Assembly: GCF_035751725.1 (NCBI RefSeq)
Contig: NZ_CP142104.1
Coordinates: forward strand, 3,844,001-3,908,000
Reading direction: 5' to 3'
Source: Pseudomonas frederiksbergensis
GTDB lineage: Bacteria; Pseudomonadota; Gammaproteobacteria; Pseudomonadales; Pseudomonadaceae
Length of the DNA: 64,000 nucleotides
Shown in pieces: positions 39,698 through 51,300 of the stretch; the first letter of the stretch is position 1; each line of letters starts with the position of its first letter. The notes under the pieces are model-generated. The model made no database searches. It had not been told where the DNA came from and saw only the letters and a program-made list of their open reading frames with translations. The position numbers were made by a program, and so were the translations under genes.

Positions 39698-40948
39698 TCA
39701 CTCATAACGTAACGCCTCCGCAGGCTGGGTGCGCGCGGCACGCCAGGCAGGATACAGGGTGGCGAGGAAACTCAGGACCAACGCGGCGCCGCAGACCATC
39801 AACACATCGTCGGCCTGCAACTGCGATGGCAGGTAGTCGATGAAGTACACGTCGGCGTTGAGAAACTTGTGCCCGATCAGGGTTTCGAGACCGGCAATCG
39901 CGGCACTCACGTTCAGCGCGGCGAACATCCCGACCAAGGCCCCGACGAACGTACCGATGACGCCGATGACCGTGCCCTGGACCATGAAGATGCGCATGAT
40001 TTGCCCCGGCGTGGCGCCAAGCGTGCGCAGGATGGCGATGTCGCCCTTCTTGTCGTTTACCACCATCACCAGCGTGGAAATGATGTTGAACGCCGCAACG
40101 GCAACGATCAGCAACAACAGCAGGCCGATCATGGCTTTTTCCATGCGGATCGCCTGGTACAGGTTACCGTGGGTGCGGGTCCAGTCGCGGGCGTAATAAC
40201 GGTCTTCACCGAGCTGCTGGGCAATGTTCCAGGCAACACGCGGCGCCTGGAACAGGTCATCGAACTTCAACCGCAGGCCCTGGACCTGGTCCGGCTTCCA
40301 ACGATGCAGGCGGGCGAGATCCTGAAGATTGGTCACGCCCAGGTAGCCATCGAGCTCGCCGGCGCCGACATGAAAGATGCCGACCACGGTAAAGCGTTTC
40401 ATGCGTGGAAACATGCCGCCCGGCGTGACGGTGACTTCCGGCGCGACGAACGTCAGCTTGTCGCCGATGGCCACGCCGAGCTTCGCCGCAGCCTTGTCAC
40501 CGATCACGATGCCGAAGCTGCCCGGCGCCAGATCGTCGAGTTTGCCCTGCTTCATGAAGTTGTCGATGATCGACACCTGCCGCTCCAGGCCAGGGTCGAT
40601 GCCATTGAGCAAGACCTTGGAAACCTTGCCGTCGTTGGTCAGCAGCCCCTGCATCTGGGTGAAGGGCGCCACGGCCAGCACCTGCGGGTTCTGCTTGACC
40701 TTGGCGGCCAGGCTCGGCCAATCGCTGATGGCTTCGCCGGTTTCGAGTGTCGCGTGGGGCACCATGCCCAGCACGCGGGTGCGCATTTCATGGTCGAAGC
40801 CGTTCATCACCGACAGCACGACGATCATCACGACCACGCCAAGGGCCAGTCCGATGATGGACGTCAGGGATATGAACGATACGAAATGATTGCGACGCTT
40901 TGCACGGGTATAACGCGTGCCGATGAATACGAAGAGAGGTCTGAACAT
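39698..40948 (-). CDS. lolC: Lipoprotein-releasing system transmembrane subunit LolC
   Basis: 416 residues: [20 protein letters not shown], with an N-terminal helix ([21 protein letters not shown]), a periplasmic domain and three C-terminal helices. The periplasmic hook loop seen in LolC lies around residues 165-185 ([17 protein letters not shown]). It recruits LolA for lipoprotein transfer. It is the first gene of the operon; its promoter lies in the 95-base gap shared with the divergent PilZ gene. Confidence 0.9.
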   Translation of the reverse strand: MFRPLFVFIGTRYTRAKRRNHFVSFISLTSIIGLALGVVVMIVVLSVMNGFDHEMRTRVLGMVPHATLETGEAISDWPSLAAKVKQNPQVLAVAPFTQMQGLLTNDGKVSKVLLNGIDPGLERQVSIIDNFMKQGKLDDLAPGSFGIVIGDKAAAKLGVAIGDKLTFVAPEVTVTPGGMFPRMKRFTVVGIFHVGAGELDGYLGVTNLQDLARLHRWKPDQVQGLRLKFDDLFQAPRVAWNIAQQLGEDRYYARDWTRTHGNLYQAIRMEKAMIGLLLLLIVAVAAFNIISTLVMVVNDKKGDIAILRTLGATPGQIMRIFMVQGTVIGVIGTFVGALVGMFAALNVSAAIAGLETLIGHKFLNADVYFIDYLPSQLQADDVLMVCGAALVLSFLATLYPAWRAARTQPAEALRYE

Positions 40949-41042
40949 GTCGGGGCTTGTTCGGAGGGAAAAGGAACGTCCTTGTGGCGGGGGTCACAAA
41001 CCAGCTTTACACTCAGACCACCGCCGCTACCATGGGTTCGCC

Positions 41043-41639
41043 ATGTCGACATTAGATGAAGAAGATCGCCGCGAATACTACCGTATCGAGGACACGATCG
41101 CACTGGAAATTCGGCCCCTGTCCATTCCTGAAGCTGCCAGCCAGGAAGTGTTGCAGGATGAGTCCCCATTGTTCAATCTGCTCAGCGAACTGCACCTGAG
41201 CGAATTCGAGTCTCAGCACCTGTTGCGCCAGATCAGCGAGCGCGAGCGCAGCATCGCGGCGTACCTCAAGGCCATGAACAAACGCATCGACCTGCTCAGC
41301 CAGGTCATCGCCGTGACAGTGCTCGGCGAAATCGGCGAACCGCAGCCGGTGATCATTTCCGAAGGCGGCATCGACTTCCAGTACCCCACCCCCGTCGCCG
41401 TCGGCGCGCATCTGTCGATCAAGCTGGTGCTGATGCCCCAGGCCCTCGGTCTGTTGCTGCGGGCGCGGGTCACCCATTGCGATCCGAAGGGTGACGGCTA
41501 CGACATCGGCACCGAGTTTGAACACCCGACCGACGCCCAGCGTCAATTGTTGGCCCGCTACATCTTGCAGAAACAGGCGCAAGAACGGCGCCTGGCCCGT
41601 GAACTGAACGAATCTGGCACCAATAAGGAAGAACCGTGA
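41043..41639 (+). CDS. PilZ-domain protein
   Basis: 198 residues. RREYYRIEDTIALEIRPL carries an R-x3-R-like start of a PilZ-type cyclic-di-GMP site, and the C-terminal barrel contains VIISEGGIDFQYPTPVAVG and VTHCDPKGDGYDIGTEFEH, the second PilZ box (D/N-x-S-x2-G reduced to ISEGGI). A helical middle (ISERERSIAAYLKAMNKRIDLL) is specific to this subgroup. It is coupled to the GDPD gene. Binding of cyclic-di-GMP is inferred; one motif residue deviates. Confidence 0.75.
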   Translation: MSTLDEEDRREYYRIEDTIALEIRPLSIPEAASQEVLQDESPLFNLLSELHLSEFESQHLLRQISERERSIAAYLKAMNKRIDLLSQVIAVTVLGEIGEPQPVIISEGGIDFQYPTPVAVGAHLSIKLVLMPQALGLLLRARVTHCDPKGDGYDIGTEFEHPTDAQRQLLARYILQKQAQERRLARELNESGTNKEEP

Positions 41640-42358
41640 CCCTCATTTATGGCCACCGCGGCGCCAAGGGCGAAGCACCGGAAAATACCCTCACCGGTTT
41701 CCAGGAATGTCTCAAGCACGGCGTGCGCCGTTGCGAGCTGGACTTGCACCTGTCCATGGACGGCGAGTTGATGGTCATCCACGACCCGACCCTCAAGCGC
41801 ACCACCGATCGCCGGGGCAAAGTGGTCGAACATACCGCCGCCGAACTGGTGACCTACGATGCGCGCAAGGGTGGCCCGGGCTGGATCAAGCCATGCCCGA
41901 TTCCGCGACTGGAAGAGTTGTTCGAGAAATGCGACTTCGAGCATTGGCAGCTCGAGGTGAAAAGCGCGTCACGTACCCGCGCCGCCGCGACGGTACTGGG
42001 CATCCGCGAGATGGCCCAACGCTTCGGCCTGCTGGACAAGATCACCATCACCTCCAGTTCCCGGGAAGTGCTCAAGGCGGCCCTGGACCTGACCCCGGAC
42101 ATCTCCCGTGGACTGGTGGCTGAATACGCCTGGCTCGACCCGTTGAAGGTCGCCCAGAGCTACGGCTGCGAGATTCTGGCGTTGAACTGGACCCTGTGCA
42201 CGCCGGAACGCCTGATCAAGGCACAGCGCCAGGGGTTGCATGTGTCGGTGTGGACGGTCAACGAGCCCGCGCTCATGCGCAGGCTCGCCGATTTTGGCGC
42301 TGACAGCCTGATTACAGACTTTCCCGGTTTGGCCACTGCCACCCTCGAGAATTGCTGA
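41636..42358 (+). CDS. Glycerophosphodiester phosphodiesterase
   Basis: 240 residues from a GTG at 41636. The active site is complete: GHRGAKGEAPENT (catalytic His), ELDLHLSMDGELMVIHDPTL with the metal-binding Glu/Asp and second His, and LEVKSAS. C-terminal VSVWTVNEPALMRRLADFGAD is typical of UgpQ/GlpQ-like cytoplasmic GDPDs, which release glycerol-3-phosphate from deacylated phospholipids. It overlaps the PilZ stop as GTGA. No signal peptide, so it is cytoplasmic. Confidence 0.9.
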   Translation: MTLIYGHRGAKGEAPENTLTGFQECLKHGVRRCELDLHLSMDGELMVIHDPTLKRTTDRRGKVVEHTAAELVTYDARKGGPGWIKPCPIPRLEELFEKCDFEHWQLEVKSASRTRAAATVLGIREMAQRFGLLDKITITSSSREVLKAALDLTPDISRGLVAEYAWLDPLKVAQSYGCEILALNWTLCTPERLIKAQRQGLHVSVWTVNEPALMRRLADFGADSLITDFPGLATATLENC

Positions 42359-42369
42359 AATCGGTCTCC

Positions 42370-42394
42370 CCGGCCGGCTCAGGCCACCGGCCGG
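42370..42394. terminator. GC-rich hairpin between GDPD and sthA genes
   Basis: CCGGCCGG occurs at 42370-42377 and again at 42387-42394, forming an 8-base stem. The T run is lacking on the plus strand, so termination would be weak; on the minus strand it follows the sthA stop. Confidence 0.35.
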
Positions 42395-42400
42395 AGCCGC

Positions 42401-43795
42401 TCAAAAAAGCCGGTTGAGCCCGTCGTACGCCGCGACCCGATAGGCTTCGGCCATGGTCGGGTAGTTGAACGTGGTGTTCACGAAGTACTTCAGCGTGTTG
42501 AGTTCGCCCGGCTGGTTCATGATTGCCTGGCCGATGTGCACGATCTCCGAAGCCTGGTAGCCGAAGCAGTGTACGCCGAGCACTTCCAGCGTTTCGCGGT
42601 GGAAAAGGATTTTCAGCATGCCTTGCGGCTCGCCAGCGATCTGTGCCCGCGCCATGCTCTTGAAGAAGGCCTTGCCCACTTCATAAGGCACCTTGGCCTG
42701 GGTCAACTCTTGCTCGTTCTTGCCGATCGAGCTGATCTCCGGGATGGTGTAGATGCCGGTCGGCACGTCATTGACGAAGCGCCAGCTACCATTGTCGACA
42801 ATGCTGCCGGCAGCCGAACGGCCCTGGTCGTGGGCGGCACTGGCCAGGCTTGGCCAGCCGATCACATCACCGGCACCATAGATGTTCGGTACGCAGGTGC
42901 GGTAGTTCTCGTCGACTTCGATCTGGCCACGGCTGTTGACCTTCACGCCGATGTTTTCCAGGCCCAGGGTGTCGGTATTGCCGGTACGACCGTTGCACCA
43001 GAGCAAGGCGTCGGCCTTGATCTTCTTGCCGGACTTGAGATGCAGGATCACGCCATTGTCGACGCCTTCGACGCGGTCGTAGTCTTCGTTGTGGCGCACG
43101 GTGATGTTGTTGTTGCTGAAGTGATAGCTCAAGGCCTGGGAAATTTCCGAGTCCAGGAAGCTCAGCAACTGGCCGCGGTTATCCACCAGCTCCACCAGTA
43201 CACCCAGGCCGCTGAAGATCGAAGCGTATTCGCAACCGATCACGCCGGCACCGTAGACGATGAGCTTACGCGGAGTGTGGCCCAGGCTCAGGATGGTGTC
43301 GCTATCGTAGATACGTGCGTGGTTGAAATCGATGTCAGCCGGGCGATAGGGGCGCGAACCGGTGGCAATGATGATGTGCTTGGCCACAAGTTTCTCGACC
43401 ACGCCGTTGCCACAGACCACTTCGACCGTCTGCTCGTCGGCAAAGCTGCCAGTGCCGAAGAACACGTCGACGCGGTTGCGAGCGTAGTAGCCGGTACGCG
43501 AGGCCACCTGCTTGGAGATCACCTTCTCGGCGCTCTTGAGCACGTCCGGGAAGGAGAACCAGCGCGGCTCGCCGATGGCACGGAACATTGGGTTGGTGTT
43601 GAACTGCATGATCTGCCGGACCGAGTGACGCAAGGCCTTGGACGGGATGGTACCCAAGTGGGTGCAGTTGCCGCCGACCTGCCGACGGCTGTCGACCATC
43701 GCCACCTTGCGCCCTGCCTTGGCCGCGTTCATTGCCGCGCCTTCCCCCGCCGGGCCGGAACCCAGTACCACCACGTCGTAGTTGTAGACAGCCAT
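42401..43795 (-). CDS. sthA: Soluble pyridine nucleotide transhydrogenase SthA
   Basis: 464 residues. FAD-binding [17 protein letters not shown] at the N-terminus, NAD-binding [18 protein letters not shown] near residue 180, and [15 protein letters not shown]. The flavin disulfide region reads [13 protein letters not shown]: only one cysteine remains (Thr in place of the second), which separates SthA from lipoamide dehydrogenases. It converts NADPH to NADH. A single gene with its own promoter in the gap upstream. Confidence 0.95.
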   Translation of the reverse strand: MAVYNYDVVVLGSGPAGEGAAMNAAKAGRKVAMVDSRRQVGGNCTHLGTIPSKALRHSVRQIMQFNTNPMFRAIGEPRWFSFPDVLKSAEKVISKQVASRTGYYARNRVDVFFGTGSFADEQTVEVVCGNGVVEKLVAKHIIIATGSRPYRPADIDFNHARIYDSDTILSLGHTPRKLIVYGAGVIGCEYASIFSGLGVLVELVDNRGQLLSFLDSEISQALSYHFSNNNITVRHNEDYDRVEGVDNGVILHLKSGKKIKADALLWCNGRTGNTDTLGLENIGVKVNSRGQIEVDENYRTCVPNIYGAGDVIGWPSLASAAHDQGRSAAGSIVDNGSWRFVNDVPTGIYTIPEISSIGKNEQELTQAKVPYEVGKAFFKSMARAQIAGEPQGMLKILFHRETLEVLGVHCFGYQASEIVHIGQAIMNQPGELNTLKYFVNTTFNYPTMAEAYRVAAYDGLNRLF

Positions 43796-44186
43796 GCGTA
43801 CTCCTCGGAACAGGCCGCGATGCCATGCCTGGCATCCACGGCTAAATCATGCCGGCCGGCGGCATGAAGGAACAATTTTAGGCCGGTTCACGCGCCCGGC
43901 CACAGTCTATAGAAGCGTCAACGCCGCGCACATTACCCCTTGGTCGCGTCGTAGGCTAGGGGGCGTTCTCAATTAGTTTCCCCGCCGCGTTGTGCCTTAA
44001 GGCGGGCCAGGCAAGGCGCAGGCCACAGGGAAGCTTTCGGGGCGCTGTCCTTACATATTGAAAATCAGCCGGAATCATCGTGGCGAGGGGGCTTGCTCCC
44101 GCCGGGCTGCGCAGCAGCCCCTTTTGTGAGCGCTTCGCACTCAAGCGGGAGCAAGCTCCCTCGCCACGAGTTCTTTGTTGGACAAT
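43796..44186. other. Intergenic region sthA-apbE
   Basis: These 391 bases hold the sthA promoter on the left, no supported gene, and a REPIN at 44079-44168. Short open frames here have no start signal or recognised product. Confidence 0.65.
44079..44168. repeat. REPIN (inverted REP pair)
   Basis: The left arm (44079-44102) and the reverse complement of the right arm (44145-44168) agree at 23 of 24 bases; core GTGGCGAGGG(G/A)GCTTGCTCC. Between them lie 42 bases that include an 11-base GGGCTGCGCAG palindrome-like loop. Such REPINs are mobilised by RAYT transposases elsewhere in the genome. Confidence 0.85.
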
Positions 44187-45203
44187 CTATTGGGTTTTTC
44201 CGCCCGCCATCCGTTCAAACGCATCGTTGGTGCGAACGACAAAACGGTCATTGTCCCGCAATACAAAAAATACCCCGATACCGTGTTCCTGGGCATAGTC
44301 CCAACCCCGTTCAGGACCGAGAATCAGCAACAGCGTCGATAGTCCATCGGCCAACATGGCTGAAGGATGAATGACCGTGACTGACGCAAGGTTGTGTAGG
44401 ACGGGCGCCCCCGTGTGCGCATCGAAGGTATGGGAATAACGCTTGCCGCCCTGCTCGAAATATTTCCGATAGTCGCCTGACGTTGAAATCCCGTAGCCGT
44501 TGACCTCGATAACACGCTCGGCCACCTGCCGATCGTCTCGTGGCTCTTCCAGGGCGATGCGCCACGGCGAACCATCCGGCTTGTGCCCGACGGCCTTGAG
44601 TTCGCCGGTGGCCTCGGCCAGGTAACTGTCGATGCCCAGGGCCTGGAGCCTGGCGGCGATGCGATCGACCGCGTAACCGGCCGCGATGCTGTTGAAATCG
44701 ACTTCCACCGCGGCGTCCTTGCACAGCCGGTCGCCCTGAATGCGCAGATGTTCATGCCCAACGCGCTGACGAGCCTCGGCCAGGGCCTCGGCGCTCGGCA
44801 CCTTTTCTTCTCGGGACTGAGGACCGAACCCCCAAAGGTTCAGGAGAGGCTCAACGGTCAGATCGAAGACACCGTTGCTTTGCGAAGATAATTGCTCGCC
44901 CGCGCGGATCAGTTCGAGAACCGGGCCCGGCATTACCTGGCAACTGTCGGCAGGCAGCGTATTGAAACGCTCGATGTCCGAGTCGCTGCGATAGGTGGAC
45001 AACTGCCGATCCACTTCCGAGAGGATCTTTTCCACTTCGCCCTGCACCACTTTCGGACCGGGCGTGGCGACATGGCTGACGTACTGGATGGAATAGCGGC
45101 TGCCCATGGTCGGGCCGTCGAAGCGCTCCAGGGTGTCGCCGTTGCCGCAAGCGGATAACACGCCGGCCAGCATCACAAGCCCTATGCGTCGTCCAGTTAA
45201 CAA
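44187..45203 (-). CDS. apbE: FAD:protein FMN transferase ApbE (lipoprotein)
   Basis: 338 residues. A lipoprotein signal precedes Cys ([10 protein letters not shown], lipobox L-S-A-C). The transferase core has [44 protein letters not shown] and [13 protein letters not shown] with the conserved H/D pair. It attaches FMN to Thr of Rnf/Nqr-type proteins in the periplasm. I prefer a TTG start at 45201-45203, preceded by GGGGGG at 8 bases; an ATG at 45236 adds 11 residues and lacks a clear ribosome site. Confidence 0.88.
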   Translation of the reverse strand: MLTGRRIGLVMLAGVLSACGNGDTLERFDGPTMGSRYSIQYVSHVATPGPKVVQGEVEKILSEVDRQLSTYRSDSDIERFNTLPADSCQVMPGPVLELIRAGEQLSSQSNGVFDLTVEPLLNLWGFGPQSREEKVPSAEALAEARQRVGHEHLRIQGDRLCKDAAVEVDFNSIAAGYAVDRIAARLQALGIDSYLAEATGELKAVGHKPDGSPWRIALEEPRDDRQVAERVIEVNGYGISTSGDYRKYFEQGGKRYSHTFDAHTGAPVLHNLASVTVIHPSAMLADGLSTLLLILGPERGWDYAQEHGIGVFFVLRDNDRFVVRTNDAFERMAGGKTQ

Positions 45204-45298
45204 ATCTTCATCCCCCCTCAAAACCACGCCGGCCATTATGGGCTACAGCGCTCCCTCAGGTTCTGCGCTTCCAACAAAATACGAAAGTGAGTACCCCC

Positions 45299-46597
45299 AT
45301 GTCTTCCAACACGAGCAACGGCAAGGCGATTTTCCGCGTCGTCAGCGGCAACTTCCTCGAAATGTTCGACTTCATGGTCTACGGCTTCTACGCCACTGCC
45401 ATCGCCAAGACGTTCTTCCCGACCGACAGCGCCTTCGCCTCGCTGATGCTATCGCTGGCCACGTTCGGCGCCGGGTTCCTGATGCGCCCACTGGGCGCGA
45501 TTTTCCTCGGTGCCTACATCGACCGCCACGGTCGCCGCAAAGGCCTGATCATCACCCTGGCCATGATGGCCGCCGGCACGGTGTTGATTGCCTGCGTGCC
45601 GGGTTACGCCACACTGGGCGTAGCGGCACCATTGCTGGTACTGCTGGGACGATTGCTGCAAGGTTTTTCCGCTGGCGTGGAACTGGGCGGAGTCTCGGTG
45701 TACCTGGCGGAAATCTCCACGCCGGGGCGCAAGGGCTTTTTTGTCAGTTGGCAGTCGGCCAGCCAACAGGCCGCAGTGGTATTCGCCGGCCTGCTGGGCG
45801 TCGGTCTCAATCACTGGCTGAGCCCGCAGGACATGGGCGAATGGGGCTGGCGCGTACCGTTCCTGGTCGGCTGCATGATCGTGCCGGTCATCTTTGTAAT
45901 TCGCCGCTCATTGGAGGAAACGCCTGAGTTCAAGGCCAGAAAACATCGCCCGACCCTGTCGGAAATTGTCCGCTCCATCGGTCAGAACTTCGGCATCGTC
46001 CTGGCCGGCATGGCGCTGGTGGTGATGACCACTGTGTCGTTCTACCTGATCACGGCCTATACGCCGACGTTCGGCAAGGCCGAATTGAACCTTTCGGACC
46101 TGGACGCGCTGTTGGTAACGGTGTGCATTGGCTTGTCGAACTTCTTCTGGCTACCGGTGATGGGCGCCTTTTCCGACAAGATCGGACGCAAACCGCTGCT
46201 GCTCGGTGCCACTGTCCTGGCGATCCTGACCGCCTATCCGGCACTGTCCTGGTTGGTGGCGAACCCCAGTTTCAGCCATTTGCTGATCGTCGAGTTGTGG
46301 CTGTCGTTCCTGTACGGATCCTACAACGGGGCCATGGTGGTCGCCTTGACGGAAATCATGCCGGTCGAGGTGCGCACCACCGGCTTTTCCCTGGCCTATA
46401 GCCTTGCCACCGCCACCTTCGGCGGGTTTACCCCGGCGGCCTGCACCTATTTGATCCATGTGCTGGATAACAAGGCTGCACCGGGGATATGGCTAAGCGG
46501 TGCGGCGGTGCTGGGGTTGATTGCGACGCTGGTGCTGTTCAGGGGTAATCGGCATGAACTGCGCACGGCGCAGGCTTGCGTTGTGAGCGGCACCTGA
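45299..46597 (+). CDS. MHS-family MFS transporter, citrate/tricarballylate-type
   Basis: 432 residues with about twelve hydrophobic segments. Family signals are [33 protein letters not shown] (loop 2-3 MFS motif), [20 protein letters not shown] and [14 protein letters not shown]. It closely follows the metabolite:proton symporter subfamily (CitA/TcuC-like). The substrate is probably a di- or tricarboxylate, inferred from the family. A GTG 12 bases upstream is an alternative start. Divergent from apbE. Confidence 0.85.
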   Translation: MSSNTSNGKAIFRVVSGNFLEMFDFMVYGFYATAIAKTFFPTDSAFASLMLSLATFGAGFLMRPLGAIFLGAYIDRHGRRKGLIITLAMMAAGTVLIACVPGYATLGVAAPLLVLLGRLLQGFSAGVELGGVSVYLAEISTPGRKGFFVSWQSASQQAAVVFAGLLGVGLNHWLSPQDMGEWGWRVPFLVGCMIVPVIFVIRRSLEETPEFKARKHRPTLSEIVRSIGQNFGIVLAGMALVVMTTVSFYLITAYTPTFGKAELNLSDLDALLVTVCIGLSNFFWLPVMGAFSDKIGRKPLLLGATVLAILTAYPALSWLVANPSFSHLLIVELWLSFLYGSYNGAMVVALTEIMPVEVRTTGFSLAYSLATATFGGFTPAACTYLIHVLDNKAAPGIWLSGAAVLGLIATLVLFRGNRHELRTAQACVVSGT

Positions 46598-46640
46598 TAG
46601 ATCGCGATGAGACCGGCCCAAGCAACACAAACCCCCAGAT

Positions 46641-46671
46641 AAAAAAACGCCCCGACAAGTCGGGGCGCTTT
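46641..46671. terminator. Bidirectional terminator between the MFS gene and gap
   Basis: CGCCCCGAC (46648-46656) and GTCGGGGCG (46659-46667) form the stem; seven A bases on the left give a T run for the minus strand, and CTTTC follows on the plus side. It serves the converging genes. Confidence 0.8.
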
Positions 46672-46687
46672 CATTTGCAGCTAAGGC

Positions 46688-48151
46688 TTAGCGCGGGAAC
46701 GCAGGCGGATTCACATCAGCCATGTCTTCCATCACGCGAACCACTTGGCAGCTATAGCCGAACTCGTTGTCGTACCAGACGTAAAGGACAACGCGGTTAT
46801 CCTGGACGATGGTCGCTTCAGCGTCGACGACACCAGCGTGGCGCGAGCCCACGAAGTCGGTGGACACCACTTCCTGCGAGTTGACGAAGTCGATTTGCTT
46901 ATGCAGATCGGAGTGCAGCGCCATGTAGCGCAGGTATTCGTTCATCTCTTCGCGAGTCGCGGCTTTCTCGAGGTTCAGGTTGAGAATGGCCATCGACACG
47001 TTTGGCGTCGGTACGCGGATCGCGTTGCCGGTCAGCTTGCCGGCCAGCTCAGGCAGGGCCTTGGCGGCAGCAGTGGCGGCACCGGTCTCGGTGATGACCA
47101 TGTTCAGCGCGGCGCTACGGCCACGGCGATCGCCCTTGTGGAAGTTGTCGATCAGGTTTTGGTCGTTGGTATACGAGTGAACGGTTTCGACGTGACCGTT
47201 GATGATGCCGAACTTGTCGTTCACGGCCTTGAGCACCGGCACGATGGCGTTGGTGGTGCAGGAGGCGGCGGACACGATCTTGTCGTCAGCGGTGATTTCG
47301 TTGTGGTTGATACCGTGGACGATGTTCTTCAGCTTGCCCTTGCCAGGCGCGGTCAGGACAACGCGGTCGATACCCGGGCAGGCCAGGTGCTGGCCCAGGC
47401 CATCGGCGTCACGCCATACGCCGGTGTTGTCCACCAGCAGTGCGTCCTTGATACCGTACTGGGTGTAATCCACCTCGGTCGGGTTCTTCGCGTAGATCAC
47501 CTGGATCAGGTTGCCGTTGGCGGTAATGGTGTTGTTTTCTTCGTCGATGGTAATGGTGCCATTGAACGAACCATGGACCGAATCGCGACGCAGCAGGCTG
47601 GCGCGCTTGGTCAGGTCATTCTCGGCGCCTTTGCGCACGACGATGGCGCGCAGGCGCAGGCCGTCGCCACCACCGGTTTTCTCGATCAGGATGCGCGCCA
47701 GCAGGCGGCCGATGCGACCGAAGCCGTACAGGACCACGTCGGTGCCCTTGCGGGGCGAAGCGTTTTGCTGGCCAACCACGTCAGCCATTTCTTCACGAAC
47801 GAACTGCTCGGCACTACGACCATTGGCTTCGTTACGGAATTTGAACGCCAACTTGCCCAGGTCTACCGAAGCCGCGCCGAGCTTGAGCTCGCTCATGGCC
47901 TTGAGCAGGGGGAATGTTTCGTGGACGGAGAGTTCGCTGTCGTCGGAAGAACGGTGGCGAGCAAAGCGGTGGGCCTTGAGGATCGCGATGACAGACTGGT
48001 TGATCAGGCTGCGGCCATAGATCGAGCTCACCACGTTGTTATTGCGGTAGAGCTGACCGATGAGAGGGATCATCGCTTCTGCGAGTGCTTCACGATCAAT
48101 CCATTCACCAAGACACTGGTCGGGCTTCTGAGTCACGGTAACCTTCCACAT
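46688..48151 (-). CDS. gap: Glyceraldehyde-3-phosphate dehydrogenase, N-terminally extended (gap)
   Basis: 487 residues from MWKVTVTQKPDQCLGEW. The catalytic Cys lies in SAASCTTNAIVP with His in VHSYTND; the Rossmann entry is VLYGFGRIGRLLARI at about residue 142. About 135 extra residues precede it (LIGQLYRNNNVVSSIYGRSL, then EQFVREEMADVV), unlike the 335-residue glycolytic enzyme. Pseudomonas keeps this long form next to mfd; a gluconeogenic or NADP-dependent role is suggested by family knowledge. A longer upstream open frame is rejected because the conserved start is here. Confidence 0.9.
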   Translation of the reverse strand: MWKVTVTQKPDQCLGEWIDREALAEAMIPLIGQLYRNNNVVSSIYGRSLINQSVIAILKAHRFARHRSSDDSELSVHETFPLLKAMSELKLGAASVDLGKLAFKFRNEANGRSAEQFVREEMADVVGQQNASPRKGTDVVLYGFGRIGRLLARILIEKTGGGDGLRLRAIVVRKGAENDLTKRASLLRRDSVHGSFNGTITIDEENNTITANGNLIQVIYAKNPTEVDYTQYGIKDALLVDNTGVWRDADGLGQHLACPGIDRVVLTAPGKGKLKNIVHGINHNEITADDKIVSAASCTTNAIVPVLKAVNDKFGIINGHVETVHSYTNDQNLIDNFHKGDRRGRSAALNMVITETGAATAAAKALPELAGKLTGNAIRVPTPNVSMAILNLNLEKAATREEMNEYLRYMALHSDLHKQIDFVNSQEVVSTDFVGSRHAGVVDAEATIVQDNRVVLYVWYDNEFGYSCQVVRVMEDMADVNPPAFPR

Positions 48152-48319
48152 GTAGGGGCTGAAAAAAGGGGCTACATTATGCCGCCGAGTCCTCTGCGGA
48201 GCAATGCGCGCCCGTCGCGCCGTGGTTTTGCGTTCTGACAGCGTAGTCCGCGACTGACAGCCGGGCACTTCCCCCGCTACAATTGTCGACTTTGTCGCAA
48301 CGCTGGAGCTCAACCTTCC

Positions 48320-51300
48320 GTGCCCGTTCTGCGTCTTCCGCTTCTCCCTGCCGCGGCAGGTAAACAGCACTGGGGCAACCTGCCCGGTGCCGCCCTGAGC
48401 CTGGCTATCGCCGAGGCCGCCAGCGCTGCAAAGCGCTTCACCCTGTTGTTGACTGCCGACAGCCAGAGCGCCGAGCGGCTGGAACAGGAGCTGGGCTTCT
48501 TCGCCCCGGATTTGCCAGTGCTGCATTTCCCGGACTGGGAAACTCTGCCCTACGACCTTTTTTCGCCACACCAGGACATCATTTCCCAGCGAATCGCCAG
48601 CCTTTATCGGCTGCCGGAGCTCAGTCATGGCGTTTTGGTAGTGCCGATCACCACAGCCCTACATCGCCTGGCACCGACCCAGTTTCTGCTGGGCAGCAGC
48701 CTGGTGCTGGACATCGGCCAGAAGCTCGACGTCGAACAAATGCGCACTCGGCTCGAGGCCAGTGGCTACCGCTACGTCGATACCGTGTACGAGCACGGCG
48801 AATTCACGGTGCGCGGGGCTTTGATCGATCTGTTCCCGATGGGCAGCAAACTGCCGTATCGCATCGACCTGTTCGATGACGAGATCGAGACCCTGCGCAC
48901 CTTCGACCCGGAAAACCAGCGTTCCATCGACAAGGTCCAGTCGATCCGCCTGCTGCCGGCGAAGGAATTCCCGCTGCAAAAAGATGCGGTCACCCGCTTC
49001 AAAGCGCGGTTTCGCGAACGTTTCGACGTGGATTTCCGTCGTTGCCCGATCTTCCAGGACCTGAGCAGCGGAATCACCCCCGCGGGCATCGAGTATTATT
49101 TGCCGTTGTTCTTCGAAGAAACCTCCACGTTGTTCGATTACCTGCCTCAGGACACCCAGGTCTTTTCCCTGCCGGGCATCGAGCAGGCGGCGGAAAACTT
49201 CTGGAACGACGTGCGCAATCGCTACGAAGAGCGTCGTGTCGACCCTTCCCGTCCTTTGTTGCCGCCCGCCGAGCTGTTCTTGCCCGTGGAAGATTGCTTC
49301 GCCCGCCTCAAGAGTTGGCCGCGCGTGGTGGCGAGCCAGCAGGACGTGGAAACCGGCGTCGGCCGTGAACGCTTCCCCGCCAAGCCCTTGCCCGACCTGG
49401 CAATCGAAGCCAAGGCCACGCAACCGCTGGCAGCCCTGGCCGGTTTCCTCGATGGATTCCCTGGCCGCGTGCTGTTCACCGCCGAGTCCGCGGGCCGCCG
49501 CGAAGTGTTGCTGGAACTGCTCGAACGCCTGAAGCTGCGCCCGAAGACCGTCGACAGCTGGCCTGATTTTGTTTCGGGCAAGGATCGGCTGGCGATTACA
49601 ATCGCGCCGCTCAACGACGGCCTGGTTCTTGACGATCCCGCCCTGGCCCTGGTGGCCGAAAGTCCGTTGTTCGGCCAGCGCGTCATGCAGCGTCGCCGCC
49701 GCGAGAAGCGCGCCGACGCCGCCAACGATGCGGTCATCAAGAACCTCACCGAATTGCGTGAAGGCGCGCCGGTGGTGCATATCGATCACGGCGTGGGCCG
49801 CTACCTGGGCCTGGCGACCCTGGAAATCGAAAACCAGGCCGCCGAATTCCTGACCCTCGAATACGCCGAAGGCGCGAAACTCTACGTGCCTGTGGCAAAC
49901 CTGCACCTGATCGCCCGCTACACCGGCAGCGACGACGCCCTGGCCCCGCTGCATCGCCTCGGCTCGGAAACCTGGCAGAAAGCCAAGCGCAAGGCCGCCG
50001 AACAAGTGCGCGACGTGGCGGCGGAATTGCTGGACATCTATGCACGCCGGGCGGCGCGCGAGGGTTATGCATTCGCCGACCCGAAAGCCGACTACGAAAC
50101 CTTCAGCGCCGGTTTCCCGTTCGAAGAAACCGTCGACCAGCAGACCACCATCGAAGCCGTGCGCGCCGACATGCTCGCGCCCAAGCCCATGGACCGATTG
50201 GTCTGCGGCGACGTGGGCTTCGGCAAGACCGAAGTGGCAATGCGCGCCGCGTTCATTGCCGTGCACGGTGGAAAGCAAGTGGCGATCCTGGTGCCGACCA
50301 CCCTGCTCGCCCAACAGCACTACAACAGTTTCCGCGACCGCTTTGCCGACTGGCCAGTGACCGTGGAAGTGATGAGCCGCTTCAAGTCCGCCAAGGAGGT
50401 GAACGCCGCCGTCGCGGACCTGGCCGAAGGCAAGATCGACATCGTCATCGGCACGCACAAACTGCTGCAGGACGATGTGAAGATCAAGAACCTGGGTTTG
50501 GTGATCATCGATGAAGAGCACCGCTTTGGCGTGCGCCAGAAAGAACAGCTCAAGGCCCTGCGTAGCGAAGTCGACATCCTGACCCTGACCGCCACGCCGA
50601 TTCCGCGCACCTTGAACATGGCGGTGTCGGGCATGCGCGACCTGTCGATCATCGCCACGCCGCCGGCCCGGCGCCTGTCGGTGCGCACCTTCGTGATGGA
50701 GCAGAACAAGAGCACGGTCAAGGAGGCGCTGCTGCGTGAGTTGCTGCGCGGCGGCCAGGTCTATTACCTGCACAACGACGTGAAGACCATCGAGAAATGC
50801 GCCGCCGACCTCGCCGAGCTGGTGCCAGAAGCGCGTATCGGCATCGGCCACGGACAAATGCGCGAGCGCGAGCTCGAACAGGTGATGAGCGACTTCTACC
50901 ACAAGCGCTTCAATGTGCTGATCGCCTCGACCATCATCGAGACCGGCATCGACGTACCGAGCGCCAACACCATCATCATCGAACGCGCCGACAAGTTCGG
51001 CCTGGCCCAGTTGCATCAGTTGCGCGGCCGGGTCGGACGCAGTCACCACCAGGCCTATGCCTACCTGTTGACGCCTCCGCGCCAGCAGATCACCCCGGAC
51101 GCGGAGAAGCGCCTGGAAGCCATCGCCAACACTCAAGATCTGGGGGCAGGCTTCGTGCTGGCCACCAACGACCTGGAAATCCGTGGTGCCGGCGAATTGC
51201 TCGGCGATGGCCAGAGCGGGCAGATCCAGGCCGTGGGCTTCACGCTATATATGGAGATGCTCGAACGCGCGGTCAAATCGATCCGCAAGGGCGAGCAGCC

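Noticed and set aside
46745..48238. Open frame of 497 codons antisense to gap
   Set aside because: Shadow of the GAPDH gene in a GC-rich sequence.
48659..51136. Open frame of 825 codons on the minus strand inside mfd
   Set aside because: Exactly antisense to mfd; open only because of high-GC codon bias, with His/Gln-rich low-quality sequence and no domain.
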